Below, piece by piece: positions 1 to 5,721 of a stretch of 5,721 nt of DNA. This stretch comes from Actinomycetota bacterium (GTDB lineage Bacteria > Actinomycetota > Actinomycetes > Actinomycetales > Microbacteriaceae). Where the stretch lies: the NCBI GenBank assembly GCA_009703445.1, contig WLGA01000072.1:1-5721 (forward strand), read 5' to 3'. The notes under the pieces are model-generated. The model searched no databases. It worked only from the letters and a program-made list of their open reading frames with translations, and had not been told where the DNA came from. Each line of letters opens with the position of its first letter. Positions within the stretch are counted from its first letter, which is position 1. The translations under genes and the position numbers were made by a program.

Positions 1-1172
1 CCGGCGACGGCAACCACGGTCAAGGCATAAGGCAGCATGAGCAAGAACTCGCTCGGCACGGTTGAACCAATGATGGCAAGGCCATACTGCAGGTTCAGTG
101 CGAAGCCGAAGAGCAGGGCAGCGAAAGCCGAGTAAATCGGGTTCCAGCGTCCGAAAATGAGCGCAGCGAGAGCGATGTAGCCGGCTCCATTTGTCATTTC
201 TTTACCGAATGCACCAACCTGGCCGAGGGTAAAGAACGAACCGCCCAAACCAGCCAGCGCGCCACCAAGGATGACGCTCACGTAGCGGGTGCGGAATACG
301 TTGATGCCAACTGTGTCGGCAGCCTTCGGGTATTCGCCGACGGCACGAACACGCAGACCCCAGCGGGTCTTGAAGAGGGCAACGTAAACCACTGCTACAG
401 AGATGTACATCAGGTAGACGATGAGGGTCTGGTTGAAGAGGACCGGGCCCAAGACCGGAATCTGGCCGAGCAACGGAATCAAAATCTTGTCGAAGCGCGG
501 CGGCTGGTTGTAGAGGTTCAGGTCGCTGACCATCAGGGTGCTGAATAGGAAGCTGGTCAGACCGATTACGAGCACGTTCAAGACCACACCGACGATGATT
601 TGGTCGACAACATACTTGATCGAGAACACCGCGAGCACCCATGACACAAGGGCACCGGCGATGATTGCACCGATGAGGCCGGCAATCAGGCTGTCTGAAA
701 GTGAGGCAACGAAGGCCGAGACGAAAGCACCGGCCAGTAGCTGGCCCTCAATCGCGATGTTCACAACGCCCACGCGCTCGCTCAGCACACCGGCTAACGA
801 ACCAAAAATCAGTGGCACCGCGAGTGCTAGTGAGCCCTGCAAAAGCGAGGTGAAGGTCATGGTTTTGCCGGCAAATAGGCCGACCAATACTTCAAAGACC
901 AAAGCTGTCGCGAAGCCGACCACCACAAATCTTGGGGTCTTGTGATTCTTGACCACCACGAAGTAGATCGACGCGAGCAAGGCCAACACCTGAACCCCAA
1001 AGGCCAGCCCGTTTACGAAGGAAACTTCCAGGTTGAAGTTTGGAAGGTTCAGGATGTCGGTATCGGTCGAAATCTTGATTTCTGTGCTTCCGCTTGGTGC
1101 GGAAACAAATAGCCAAAGCCCAATCAATGTCATTACAAAGAGGGTTATTGGGGTGCGCTTACTCTGCTTCAT
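1..1172 (-). CDS. nupQ: Nucleoside ABC transporter, second permease subunit (NupQ-like), 3' end beyond window
   Basis: This is an integral membrane subunit of a nucleoside importer in the BPD_transp_2 (branched-chain-type) permease family. Reading from the ATG at 1172, 390 codons stay open to the window edge. Family signatures are the GVVNIAIEGQLLAGAF stretch at residues 135-150 and the cytoplasmic coupling motif RAVGEYPKAADTVGIN at 276-291, which contacts the ATPase. Hydrophobic helices lie near residues 9-24, 55-74, 82-101, 112-130, 160-183, 190-210, 249-267, 298-317, 331-355 and 375-390. The signature region starts about 130 residues in, roughly 100 later than in the short Bacillus NupQ, so an N-terminal extension with extra helices is present; I believe this is usual in actinobacterial members. 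The start is well fixed: AAGGAGGT lies 6 nt upstream, and the ATG overlaps the stop of the preceding permease gene (ATGA). The final helix is reached at the window edge, so probably only a few tens of residues are missing. The symbol is by family equivalence to B. subtilis. Confidence 0.93.
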   Translation of the reverse strand, partial: MKQSKRTPITLFVMTLIGLWLFVSAPSGSTEIKISTDTDILNLPNFNLEVSFVNGLAFGVQVLALLASIYFVVVKNHKTPRFVVVGFATALVFEVLVGLFAGKTMTFTSLLQGSLALAVPLIFGSLAGVLSERVGVVNIAIEGQLLAGAFVSAFVASLSDSLIAGLIGAIIAGALVSWVLAVFSIKYVVDQIIVGVVLNVLVIGLTSFLFSTLMVSDLNLYNQPPRFDKILIPLLGQIPVLGPVLFNQTLIVYLMYISVAVVYVALFKTRWGLRVRAVGEYPKAADTVGINVFRTRYVSVILGGALAGLGGSFFTLGQVGAFGKEMTNGAGYIALAALIFGRWNPIYSAFAALLFGFALNLQYGLAIIGSTVPSEFLLMLPYALTVVAVA

Positions 1173-2326
1173 TTTGCGACCTCCTTCTTCGACTCTTTGA
1201 TCCGGAACATGGCACGCACCAATGGTGGGGCGGCGATGAACAAAACGATTAGCGACTGAACCACTAGAACGATGTCAATTGGAACACCCTGGTTAGCCTG
1301 CATGGTCACTGCACCGGCGCGAAGACCACCGAACAGAAGACCGGCAACCAGAACACCCCAGGGGTTTGAACGACCCAATAGGGCTACGGTGATCGCATCA
1401 AAACCGAAGCTCGCTGCGACTCCAAGAGTCAAGAACTTTTCACTACCTAGAACCTGCGAGGTTCCGGCAAGGCCCGACAGTGCTCCAGAGATGCCCATGA
1501 CCAAAACGTAGGTGAGGCCGATGTTGATGCCGGCAACCTTGGCGGCGCTCGGGTTGTGGCCAAGAGCGCGGAAGCGGAAACCAAGAGTTGAACGGTTCAA
1601 GAGCCACCAGGTGAAGACCACGGCCAGCAGCATCGCGATCAAACCACCGTGGACACGGAACTGGTCACCGAGGAAGAACCAATACTTGGATGTGTCTCTC
1701 ACCGGCGGTGAAACCGGGTTGATTGAGCCAGGCGCCTGAAGAATCGGAGTCTTCAAAAGGAAGCTCAGCAGCATGCCCGCGATGTAGTTGAGCATGATTG
1801 TGACGATAACTTCGTTGGCACCGGTGGTTGCTTTTAGCAGACCAACCAACGCACCAAAGAGACCTCCACCGATGATTCCGGCAAGCACTGCGAGCGGGAA
1901 GTGCAGGTAGAAAGGCAGATCTACGAAGATGCCCACCCAACCGGCAAACATCGCACCGAAAATGATTTGGCCAGTTGCACCGATGTTGAATAGACCAGAT
2001 CGGAAAGCAACCGCCAGACCAAGACCGGCCATGGTGATTGGAGTCGCGTAGGCCAAGGTTTCGGTAATCGGCTTGATCATCTGCACGAAGCTGGTGGCCT
2101 TGTAGTTGAAGATGGCACCGCGGAACATCGCGTCATAGGCTCCGAAAACGGAGTTCCAAAGCGCAGTGAAGAAATCGCTTGGTCTTGCGGTGACGTAGCC
2201 GATTGTGGTCTGAACAGACTCGCTCGAAACGGCAATCAGGATGCCGCCCACGATGAATGAGGCGACGACTGCCAGCACCGAGAGAATCGCGTTGCCTCCG
2301 GTTAGCTCTTTCATTACGCGCTTCAT
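1169..2326 (-). CDS. nupP: Nucleoside ABC transporter, first permease subunit (NupP-like)
   Basis: This 385-residue integral membrane protein of the BPD_transp_2 family is the partner of the second permease in forming the translocation path of a nucleoside importer. It has a cytoplasmic N-terminus (MKRVMK), a first helix at about residues 13-33, a long extracytoplasmic loop at about 35-90, and a hydrophobic core of about eight further helices between 92 and 370. The motif FNIGATGQ at 113-120 matches the NIG-x-EGQ signature of the family. ALGHNPSAAKVAGINI at 254-269 is the cytoplasmic loop expected to dock on the ATPase. The tail is basic and soluble (RIKESKKEVAK). The ATG at 2326 overlaps the ATPase stop codon (ATGA) and has AGGA 8 nt upstream; M5 is a less likely alternative. 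The 3' end also encodes the strong ribosome binding site of the next gene. The length is normal for the family and nothing looks broken. The exact substrate cannot be read from the sequence. Confidence 0.95.
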   Translation of the reverse strand: MKRVMKELTGGNAILSVLAVVASFIVGGILIAVSSESVQTTIGYVTARPSDFFTALWNSVFGAYDAMFRGAIFNYKATSFVQMIKPITETLAYATPITMAGLGLAVAFRSGLFNIGATGQIIFGAMFAGWVGIFVDLPFYLHFPLAVLAGIIGGGLFGALVGLLKATTGANEVIVTIMLNYIAGMLLSFLLKTPILQAPGSINPVSPPVRDTSKYWFFLGDQFRVHGGLIAMLLAVVFTWWLLNRSTLGFRFRALGHNPSAAKVAGINIGLTYVLVMGISGALSGLAGTSQVLGSEKFLTLGVAASFGFDAITVALLGRSNPWGVLVAGLLFGGLRAGAVTMQANQGVPIDIVLVVQSLIVLFIAAPPLVRAMFRIKESKKEVAK

Positions 2327-3822
2327 GCTGTGATTCCTGCCATCATCTGACCGAGCGTTGCTCTCGGAGTATTTGAAGGCACGATTCCAACGATCTTGCC
2401 TTTATACATGACTGCGATTCGGTCACCCAACTGAGTGGCCTCGTCGAGTTCGGTGGCCACGATTAGAACCGGGATGCCGCTATCGCGGGTTGCCACGATC
2501 TGCTCGTGCACGAATTCGATCGAGCCGACGTCGAGGCCTCGAGTTGGCTGAGAAGCAACCAAAAGTCGAAGTTCGCGGGCTAGTTCACGAGCCAAAACCA
2601 CCTTTTGCTGGTTTCCGCCGGAAAGCTGAGAGGCCTTCGATTCGATTCCCTGGGCGCGAACGTCAAACTGCTTCAACTTCTCTTGCGCAAACTTCTTCAA
2701 GAACTCGAGGTTGATGTTCAAACCCTTGGCGAACGGCTTGCGGTCGCTTCGGTCGAGCATCAAGTTCTCGGCGATGGTGAATTCGGCAACCAAGCCATCC
2801 TCGGTTCGGTCTTCAGGCACGAAGCCGACACCAAGGTCGAGCACCTGCTTTACGTTCTTGCCAATAAGTTCGCGACCATCCAGCTGAATTGAACCAGAGG
2901 TTTTGCCGTGCATGCCAATGATGGCCTCGGTCAGTTCGGTCTGGCCGTTGCCCTGAACTCCGGCGATGACCAAAATCTCACCCTCGTGAATTTCGAAACT
3001 TATGTCGTCGAGCACCTTGGTGCCCGAGTGATTCCAAGCCGAAAGCTGCTCTACCTTGAAGGTCGGCTTTCCAGGCTTGGCCGGTGACTTTTCGACATCG
3101 AGGTCTACAGCTCGCCCGACCATCATCGAAGCAAGCTCGTTGGCGCTCGAGGCTGGGTCTGCTTCGCCAACCACTTTGCCAAGTCGAATCACCGTGATTT
3201 TGTCGGCAACTTCTTTCACCTCACGAAGTTTGTGGGTGATGAACACGATCGCGGTTCCGGCTGCGCGCAACTGCTTCATGATCTCCATGAGCTCGTCGGT
3301 TTCCTGTGGAGTCAACACCGCGGTTGGCTCATCGAAAACAAGCACCTTCGCATCGCCAATCAGAGCCTTGATAATTTCGACGCGCTGCTGAACGCCGACC
3401 GGCAGATCTCCAACGATTGCATCGGGGTCGATTTCGAAACCGAATCTAGCCGAAACTTCGCGCACCTTCGCGCGAGCGGCCTCGAGGTCGAGTAAACCGC
3501 CGAATTTGGTTGGTTCATGGCCAAGAATGACATTCTCGGCGACTGTGAAAACAGGGATGAGCATGAAGTGCTGGTGCACCATGCCGATGCCGGCCGCCAT
3601 GGCATCGCCCGGGCCGGCGAACTTGACGACCTTGTCGTCTAGGAGGATTTCTCCTCCGTCGGCCTGATAAAGGCCGTAGAGCACGTTCATGAGTGTCGAC
3701 TTGCCGGCACCGTTTTCGCCAAGCAAGCAGTGAATTTCACCCGGTTGCGCAACCAGATTCACGTTGTCATTAGCCACCATAGCGCCGAAGCGTTTGGTTA
3801 TGCCGCGAAGTTCAAGCTTCAT
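2323..3822 (-). CDS. nupO: Nucleoside ABC transporter ATP-binding protein with two nucleotide-binding domains (NupO-like)
   Basis: This 499-residue cytoplasmic protein carries two fused ABC ATPase domains, the arrangement used by sugar (RbsA-type) and BMP-type nucleoside importers. Domain 1 (about 1-240) has Walker A GENGAGKST (35-43), Q-loop Q84, signature LPVGVQQ (140-146), Walker B VLVFDEP (160-166, with D164 and catalytic E165) and H-loop H197. Domain 2 (about 255-499) has a degenerate Walker A, GVQGNGQTE (288-296), with Gln in place of the Lys. Its signature LSGGNQQ (400-406) is canonical, its Walker B (LLVASQPTRGLD, 420-431) has Ser-Gln in place of Asp-Glu, and VATELDE replaces the H-loop His. 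The PTRGLDVG wording and the degenerate second site are typical of NupO/RnsB proteins as I know them, not damage. The ATG at 3822 follows an in-frame TGA two codons upstream; only a weak GGATGAG precedes it. The gene lies downstream of a terminator, and its own stop overlaps the first permease start. Confidence 0.96.
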   Translation of the reverse strand: MKLELRGITKRFGAMVANDNVNLVAQPGEIHCLLGENGAGKSTLMNVLYGLYQADGGEILLDDKVVKFAGPGDAMAAGIGMVHQHFMLIPVFTVAENVILGHEPTKFGGLLDLEAARAKVREVSARFGFEIDPDAIVGDLPVGVQQRVEIIKALIGDAKVLVFDEPTAVLTPQETDELMEIMKQLRAAGTAIVFITHKLREVKEVADKITVIRLGKVVGEADPASSANELASMMVGRAVDLDVEKSPAKPGKPTFKVEQLSAWNHSGTKVLDDISFEIHEGEILVIAGVQGNGQTELTEAIIGMHGKTSGSIQLDGRELIGKNVKQVLDLGVGFVPEDRTEDGLVAEFTIAENLMLDRSDRKPFAKGLNINLEFLKKFAQEKLKQFDVRAQGIESKASQLSGGNQQKVVLARELARELRLLVASQPTRGLDVGSIEFVHEQIVATRDSGIPVLIVATELDEATQLGDRIAVMYKGKIVGIVPSNTPRATLGQMMAGITA

Positions 3823-3890
3823 CGCTCATCCATTCATTTGCCCTTGTGGGGTTTGTTTCAGTCTAACTTTTGGTCAAACCTTTTGCCTTC
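3823..3890 (-). promoter_or_regulatory. Upstream region of the ATPase-permease genes; possible weak promoter
   Basis: The 68 bp between the terminator T-run and the ATPase start should contain whatever drives the ATPase and permeases if the terminator is efficient. On the minus strand I see a TTGACC box (3877-3872) and a TAGACT box (3865-3860), but they are only 6 nt apart and so cannot serve as one -35/-10 pair. TAGACT alone fits the TAnnnT form of an actinobacterial -10. No convincing -35 lies 16-18 nt upstream of it. Terminator read-through is an equally good source of expression. Confidence 0.2.
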
Positions 3891-3941
3891 AAAAAATAGT
3901 CCGGGGATGACCACACTTGGTGGTCATCCCCGAGCTATTTA
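3891..3941 (-). terminator. Strong intrinsic terminator between the binding-protein gene and the ATPase gene
   Basis: In the minus-strand transcript, an AAATAG run leads into a perfect 13-bp GC-rich stem: the arms are 3932-3920 and 3914-3902, and the 5-nt loop is 3919-3915. A run of six T residues follows at 3896-3891. The flanking A-run and T-run can pair to lengthen the stem. It begins about 12 nt after the stop codon of the lipoprotein gene. All elements of a Rho-independent terminator are visible. It separates the binding-protein gene from the ATPase and permease genes of the same transporter, so it probably sets their relative expression through partial read-through, or full termination plus a separate promoter. 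Confidence 0.9.
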
Positions 3942-3951
3942 GTTTTTGTTA

Positions 3952-5061
3952 TTACTTCTTGTAACCAGAAGCTACAACGATCTTGCCTGAGATGATGTCA
4001 GCCTTTAGAGCGTCTAGCTCTGCCTGAACACCAGCTGGGTAAGCAACGTCGTGCTGTGCTGAGATCTGAACGCCCTCGTTAGAAAGGTTTCCAACGTACT
4101 GGTTCTCGTCGCCACCGGTGAAGCTGCCTTCAACGCCTGACTTGATTACATCTAGAACAGCCTTAGCCATCTTCTTCTCGATTGAGGTCAAGATGTTTGC
4201 CTTGTAAGCAGCGTGAGTTGCAAGACCGAACCAGTCGCTGTCAACACCGATTACGTAGGTGCCCTTCTTGTCAAGGGTTGCCTGACCGGTTCCAACACCG
4301 ACAGGACCTGCTACAGGAAGAACGATGTCAGCACCCTGAGCGAAGAAGCCCTCGGTTAGGGTCTTGCCCTTAGCCTGGTCGTTGAAGTCACCGGTTGCAG
4401 CCCACTTCGAGCTGTCGGTTCCGGTTGCGCCAAGAACGACAACCTTCTTGCCCTTAGCAGTGTTGTAAGCCTCAACACCCTGCTTGAAGCCATCCATGAA
4501 GATGGTTACTGATGGGAACAGCATTCCACCGTAGGTAGCGACCTTGCCGGTCTTTGAGGTTGCAGCGGCTAGGTAACCAGCTAGGTAAGCAGCTTCTGCG
4601 GTGTCGTACTGGATTGGCTTTACGTTAGGCAATGACAGTGGTGAGTAGTCGTCGTTGCTCAACGCTGAGTCGATAAGTGCGAAGTTCACGTCTGGGTTTG
4701 CCTTAGCAGCGTCGCGAGTTGCGGTTGCAAGGTTGAAGCCAACGGTGACGATGAGGTTACAGCCTTCAGCGATCATTGAGTCGATGCCTGAGACGTAGTC
4801 AGTCTGGGTAGCTGCCTCTGGAGATTCAACCTTTGCCTCCTGCACGCCTAGCTCGGCTACTGCCTGCTGAAGACCTGCATATGCTTCCTGGTTGAATGAT
4901 GCGTCGTTGAAGCCACCGGCGTCTGAAACCATACATGCCTTGTAGTCAACTGGGGTCGCGGTTGGGGCTGCCGGAGCGGCGGCGCAACCTGCTAGAGCGA
5001 GGCTTGCAACAGCTGCAAGTGCTAGGCCCTTAAGTGCGGTGGTGCGTGAAACAGTCTTCAC
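3952..5061 (-). CDS. nupN: BMP/PnrA-family nucleoside-binding lipoprotein (ABC transporter substrate-binding protein)
   Basis: This 369-residue membrane-anchored lipoprotein binds the substrate for the transporter. Family members with known ligands (Treponema PnrA, lactococcal BmpA, B. subtilis NupN) bind purine or general nucleosides. The signal peptide has a basic start (K2, R6, K11), a hydrophobic core at about 12-24 and a lipobox LAGC ending at lipid-modified Cys26, followed by an Ala/Pro/Thr linker. The mature domain opens with the family motif SDAGGFNDASFNQ (46-58), whose Asp, Phe and Asn contribute to the nucleoside site in PnrA. Later come VLPVAGPVGVG in the middle and VIGVDSDWF (270-278), the second ligand-contacting block. 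The GTG at 5061 is chosen because GGGAGG lies 7 nt upstream and it yields a proper signal peptide. Tandem ATGs at 5112 and 5109 would add 17 or 16 residues, including a Cys, without a good binding site. Codon use is strongly biased: all Lys are AAG, all Asn AAC, all Phe TTC, and Leu is mostly CTT/CTA. This indicates high expression. Confidence 0.95.
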   Translation of the reverse strand: MKTVSRTTALKGLALAAVASLALAGCAAAPAAPTATPVDYKACMVSDAGGFNDASFNQEAYAGLQQAVAELGVQEAKVESPEAATQTDYVSGIDSMIAEGCNLIVTVGFNLATATRDAAKANPDVNFALIDSALSNDDYSPLSLPNVKPIQYDTAEAAYLAGYLAAATSKTGKVATYGGMLFPSVTIFMDGFKQGVEAYNTAKGKKVVVLGATGTDSSKWAATGDFNDQAKGKTLTEGFFAQGADIVLPVAGPVGVGTGQATLDKKGTYVIGVDSDWFGLATHAAYKANILTSIEKKMAKAVLDVIKSGVEGSFTGGDENQYVGNLSNEGVQISAQHDVAYPAGVQAELDALKADIISGKIVVASGYKK

Positions 5062-5068
5062 TAGTTTT

Positions 5069-5074
5069 CCTCCC
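5069..5074 (-). promoter_or_regulatory. Ribosome binding site that decides the GTG start of the binding-protein gene
   Basis: GGGAGG on the minus strand lies 7 nt before the GTG at 5061. It is the only good Shine-Dalgarno sequence near the 5' end of the gene, and it favours the GTG over the two upstream in-frame ATG codons. Confidence 0.85.
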
Positions 5075-5078
5075 GAAA

Positions 5079-5103
5079 AACGGCTGTGACTTTCACAACC
5101 GTT
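5079..5103 (-). promoter_or_regulatory. 25-bp near-perfect palindrome in the binding-protein leader (operator or RNA hairpin)
   Basis: Arms AACGGTTGTGA and TCACAGCCGTT (minus strand) flank a 3-nt AAG spacer. Of 11 pairs, 10 are Watson-Crick and the other is a G-T pair that would be a G-U wobble in RNA. The element ends 17 nt before the GTG start and 4 nt before the GGGAGG box. A short T-run overlaps its 3' edge. As DNA it has the size and symmetry of a site for a dimeric repressor. As RNA it would form an 11-bp hairpin directly before the ribosome binding site, resembling an attenuator or stability element. The inner TGTGA/TCACA half-sites resemble a CRP site, but the 3-nt spacing does not fit the usual 6. 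Confidence 0.55.
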
Positions 5104-5137
5104 GTGCATCATCAGCCTACGGGTGCAAAGTAAACAG

Positions 5138-5156
5138 AACCGCTCGGATTGCGGTT
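5138..5156 (-). terminator. Small hairpin downstream of the guanylyltransferase gene; possible weak terminator or leader stem
   Basis: A perfect 6-bp inverted repeat (AACCGC / GCGGTT) with a 7-nt loop is followed on the minus strand by a loosely T-rich stretch, CTGTTTACTTT. It starts about 55 nt after the guanylyltransferase stop. Lacking a solid T-run, it is a poor intrinsic terminator. It could equally be part of the structured leader of the binding-protein mRNA. Confidence 0.3.
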
Positions 5157-5164
5157 TAGAGCGA

Positions 5165-5195
5165 ATTATTAACCGAAAAGTAACAATTGCAGAAC
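5165..5195 (-). promoter_or_regulatory. Candidate promoter for the binding-protein gene
   Basis: This is the AT-rich patch upstream of the leader hairpins. AATAAT (5170-5165) matches the TATAAT -10 at five of six positions, but the upstream region has no good -35 at 16-18 nt. If it is used, transcription would start near 5158 and give a leader of just under 100 nt that includes both hairpins. The assignment rests on composition and position only. Confidence 0.25.
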
Positions 5196-5211
5196 TTTGG
5201 TACTTGACCTA

Positions 5212-5721
5212 CTAAAGAACGTCTGAGTGGCCGGTGGCCTTAAGAGCATCAACCAAAGACTTCACACGCTGAGCGTGCTCCTTGGTGGTGACCAGAAGTG
5301 CGTCAGGGGTGTCGACAACGATGATGTCTTCAACACCAATCAGCGCAATCAGACGATCGGTGTCGCTGACCAGGATGCCGCTAGACGAATCAGCGAGGAC
5401 CTTGGCGTTGCCAAGAACAGCGAGGTTGCCCTTTCGGCCCTGCGATTGCAGTTCGGCGATGGCAGCGAAGTCTCCGACGTCGTGCCAGCTGAAGTTTGCC
5501 GGAACAACGGCAACCAGCCCGGCCGCAGCGGCAGGTTCGGCAACCGAATAATCGATTGCAACCTTCTTGAGCTTTGGCCAAATGCGCTCGATGGCGCTCT
5601 TGCGGTCATCGGTATCCCAAACCGAAGCCAGCTCCATAACTGATTTGTGCAGCTCAGGCTCTGATTTTGCGAGTTCATTCAGAAGCACGGATGCCTGTGC
5701 GATGAACATACCGGCGTTCCA
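5212..5721 (-). CDS. manC: Mannose-1-phosphate guanylyltransferase, C-terminal part (5' end beyond window)
   Basis: This enzyme makes GDP-mannose from mannose-1-phosphate and GTP in the cytoplasm, supplying mannosylated lipids, glycans or exopolysaccharide. The open frame runs to the window edge, and the fragment begins exactly at WNAGMF, a hallmark of GDP-mannose pyrophosphorylases. Its Met at 5709 is therefore internal, not a start. Further family blocks are AIDYSVAEPA (fragment residues 55-64), FSWHDVGDFAAI (77-88) with the conserved Asp-Val-Gly-Asp, and LIALIGVEDIIVVDTPDALL (124-143). The 169 residues cover roughly the last half of a protein that is usually about 360-380 residues in actinobacteria. 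It lacks the extra phosphomannose isomerase domain of long proteobacterial enzymes, ending about 25 residues after the VVDTPDALLV block. The TAG at 5212 is followed by a 150-bp gap before the transporter gene, so this gene is probably a separate transcription unit. Confidence 0.93.
   Translation of the reverse strand, partial: WNAGMFIAQASVLLNELAKSEPELHKSVMELASVWDTDDRKSAIERIWPKLKKVAIDYSVAEPAAAAGLVAVVPANFSWHDVGDFAAIAELQSQGRKGNLAVLGNAKVLADSSSGILVSDTDRLIALIGVEDIIVVDTPDALLVTTKEHAQRVKSLVDALKATGHSDVL

Noticed and set aside
202..642. Open minus-strand frame of 146 codons
   Set aside because: It is an out-of-frame reading of the second permease gene, rich in Arg, Pro and Gly. The real frame shows the NIAIEGQ and RAVGEYPKAAD motifs.
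538..945. Open plus-strand frame of 135 codons
   Set aside because: It lies wholly antisense to the second permease, whose frame is supported by family motifs. The translation is low-complexity Thr/Ala/Ser-rich with no recognisable domain and no good ribosome binding site.
3850..3880. Inverted repeat GGTTTG...CAAACC before the ATPase gene
   Set aside because: The arms are only 6 bp with a 19-nt spacer, which is easily expected by chance, and the repeat has no further symmetry.
5082..5100. CRP-type operator (TGTGA...TCACA)
   Set aside because: The half-sites match but are 3 bp apart instead of 6, so a standard CRP/FNR-type site is not supported. The palindrome is kept as an unassigned element.
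5062..5112. Tandem ATG codons giving a 17-residue longer lipoprotein
   Set aside because: The added residues (MMHNGCESHSRFSGGKL) would spoil the signal peptide and are encoded by the palindrome and the ribosome binding site itself. GGGAGG clearly serves the GTG at 5061.
5212..5709. A small complete gene starting at the ATG at 5709
   Set aside because: The frame continues to the window edge, and the residues before that Met complete the WNAGMF motif, so this is the interior of a longer enzyme.
1..5721. CRISPR arrays, insertion sequences, tRNA genes or phage features
   Set aside because: No regularly spaced repeats, transposase motifs, terminal inverted repeats, tRNA-like folds or phage genes were seen. 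Coding density is high and the genes are ordinary transport and metabolism genes.

Overview
This 5.7-kb window is a compact, single-direction (minus-strand) block from what looks like a moderate-GC actinobacterium. The family versions and the gene order (a mannose-1-phosphate guanylyltransferase followed by a BMP-type nucleoside ABC transporter) suggest Microbacteriaceae. The only moderately high GC and very short gene spacing would suit a small-genome freshwater member such as the Rhodoluna/Aquiluna group. The placement is inferred from protein style and synteny; no marker RNA is present.

In the direction of transcription (high to low coordinates) the layout is: (1) 5721-5212, the C-terminal 169 residues of a mannose-1-phosphate guanylyltransferase, cut by the window edge; (2) 5211-5062, a 150-bp leader with an AT-rich candidate promoter, a 6-bp hairpin and a striking 25-bp near-perfect palindrome just before the next ribosome binding site; (3) 5061-3952, a BMP/PnrA-family substrate-binding lipoprotein with a GTG start; (4) 3951-3823, an intergenic gap holding a strong intrinsic terminator; (5) 3822-2323, a double-domain ABC ATPase; (6) 2326-1169, the first membrane permease; (7) 1172-1 and beyond, the second permease, open to the window edge and lacking only its C-terminal end. 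The last three genes are joined by two ATGA stop/start overlaps.

Together genes 3 and 5-7 form a complete nucleoside importer of the NupNOPQ / RnsBACD / BmpA-NupABC type. The lipoprotein captures nucleosides outside the membrane, the two permeases form the channel, and the ATPase powers uptake for salvage. The terminator after the lipoprotein gene and that gene's strongly biased codon use both fit a binding protein made in excess over the membrane complex.

I do not see an undescribed system here. The points most worth a second look are regulatory: the palindrome in the lipoprotein leader and the terminator that splits the transporter operon. The plus strand carries no gene that I can support.
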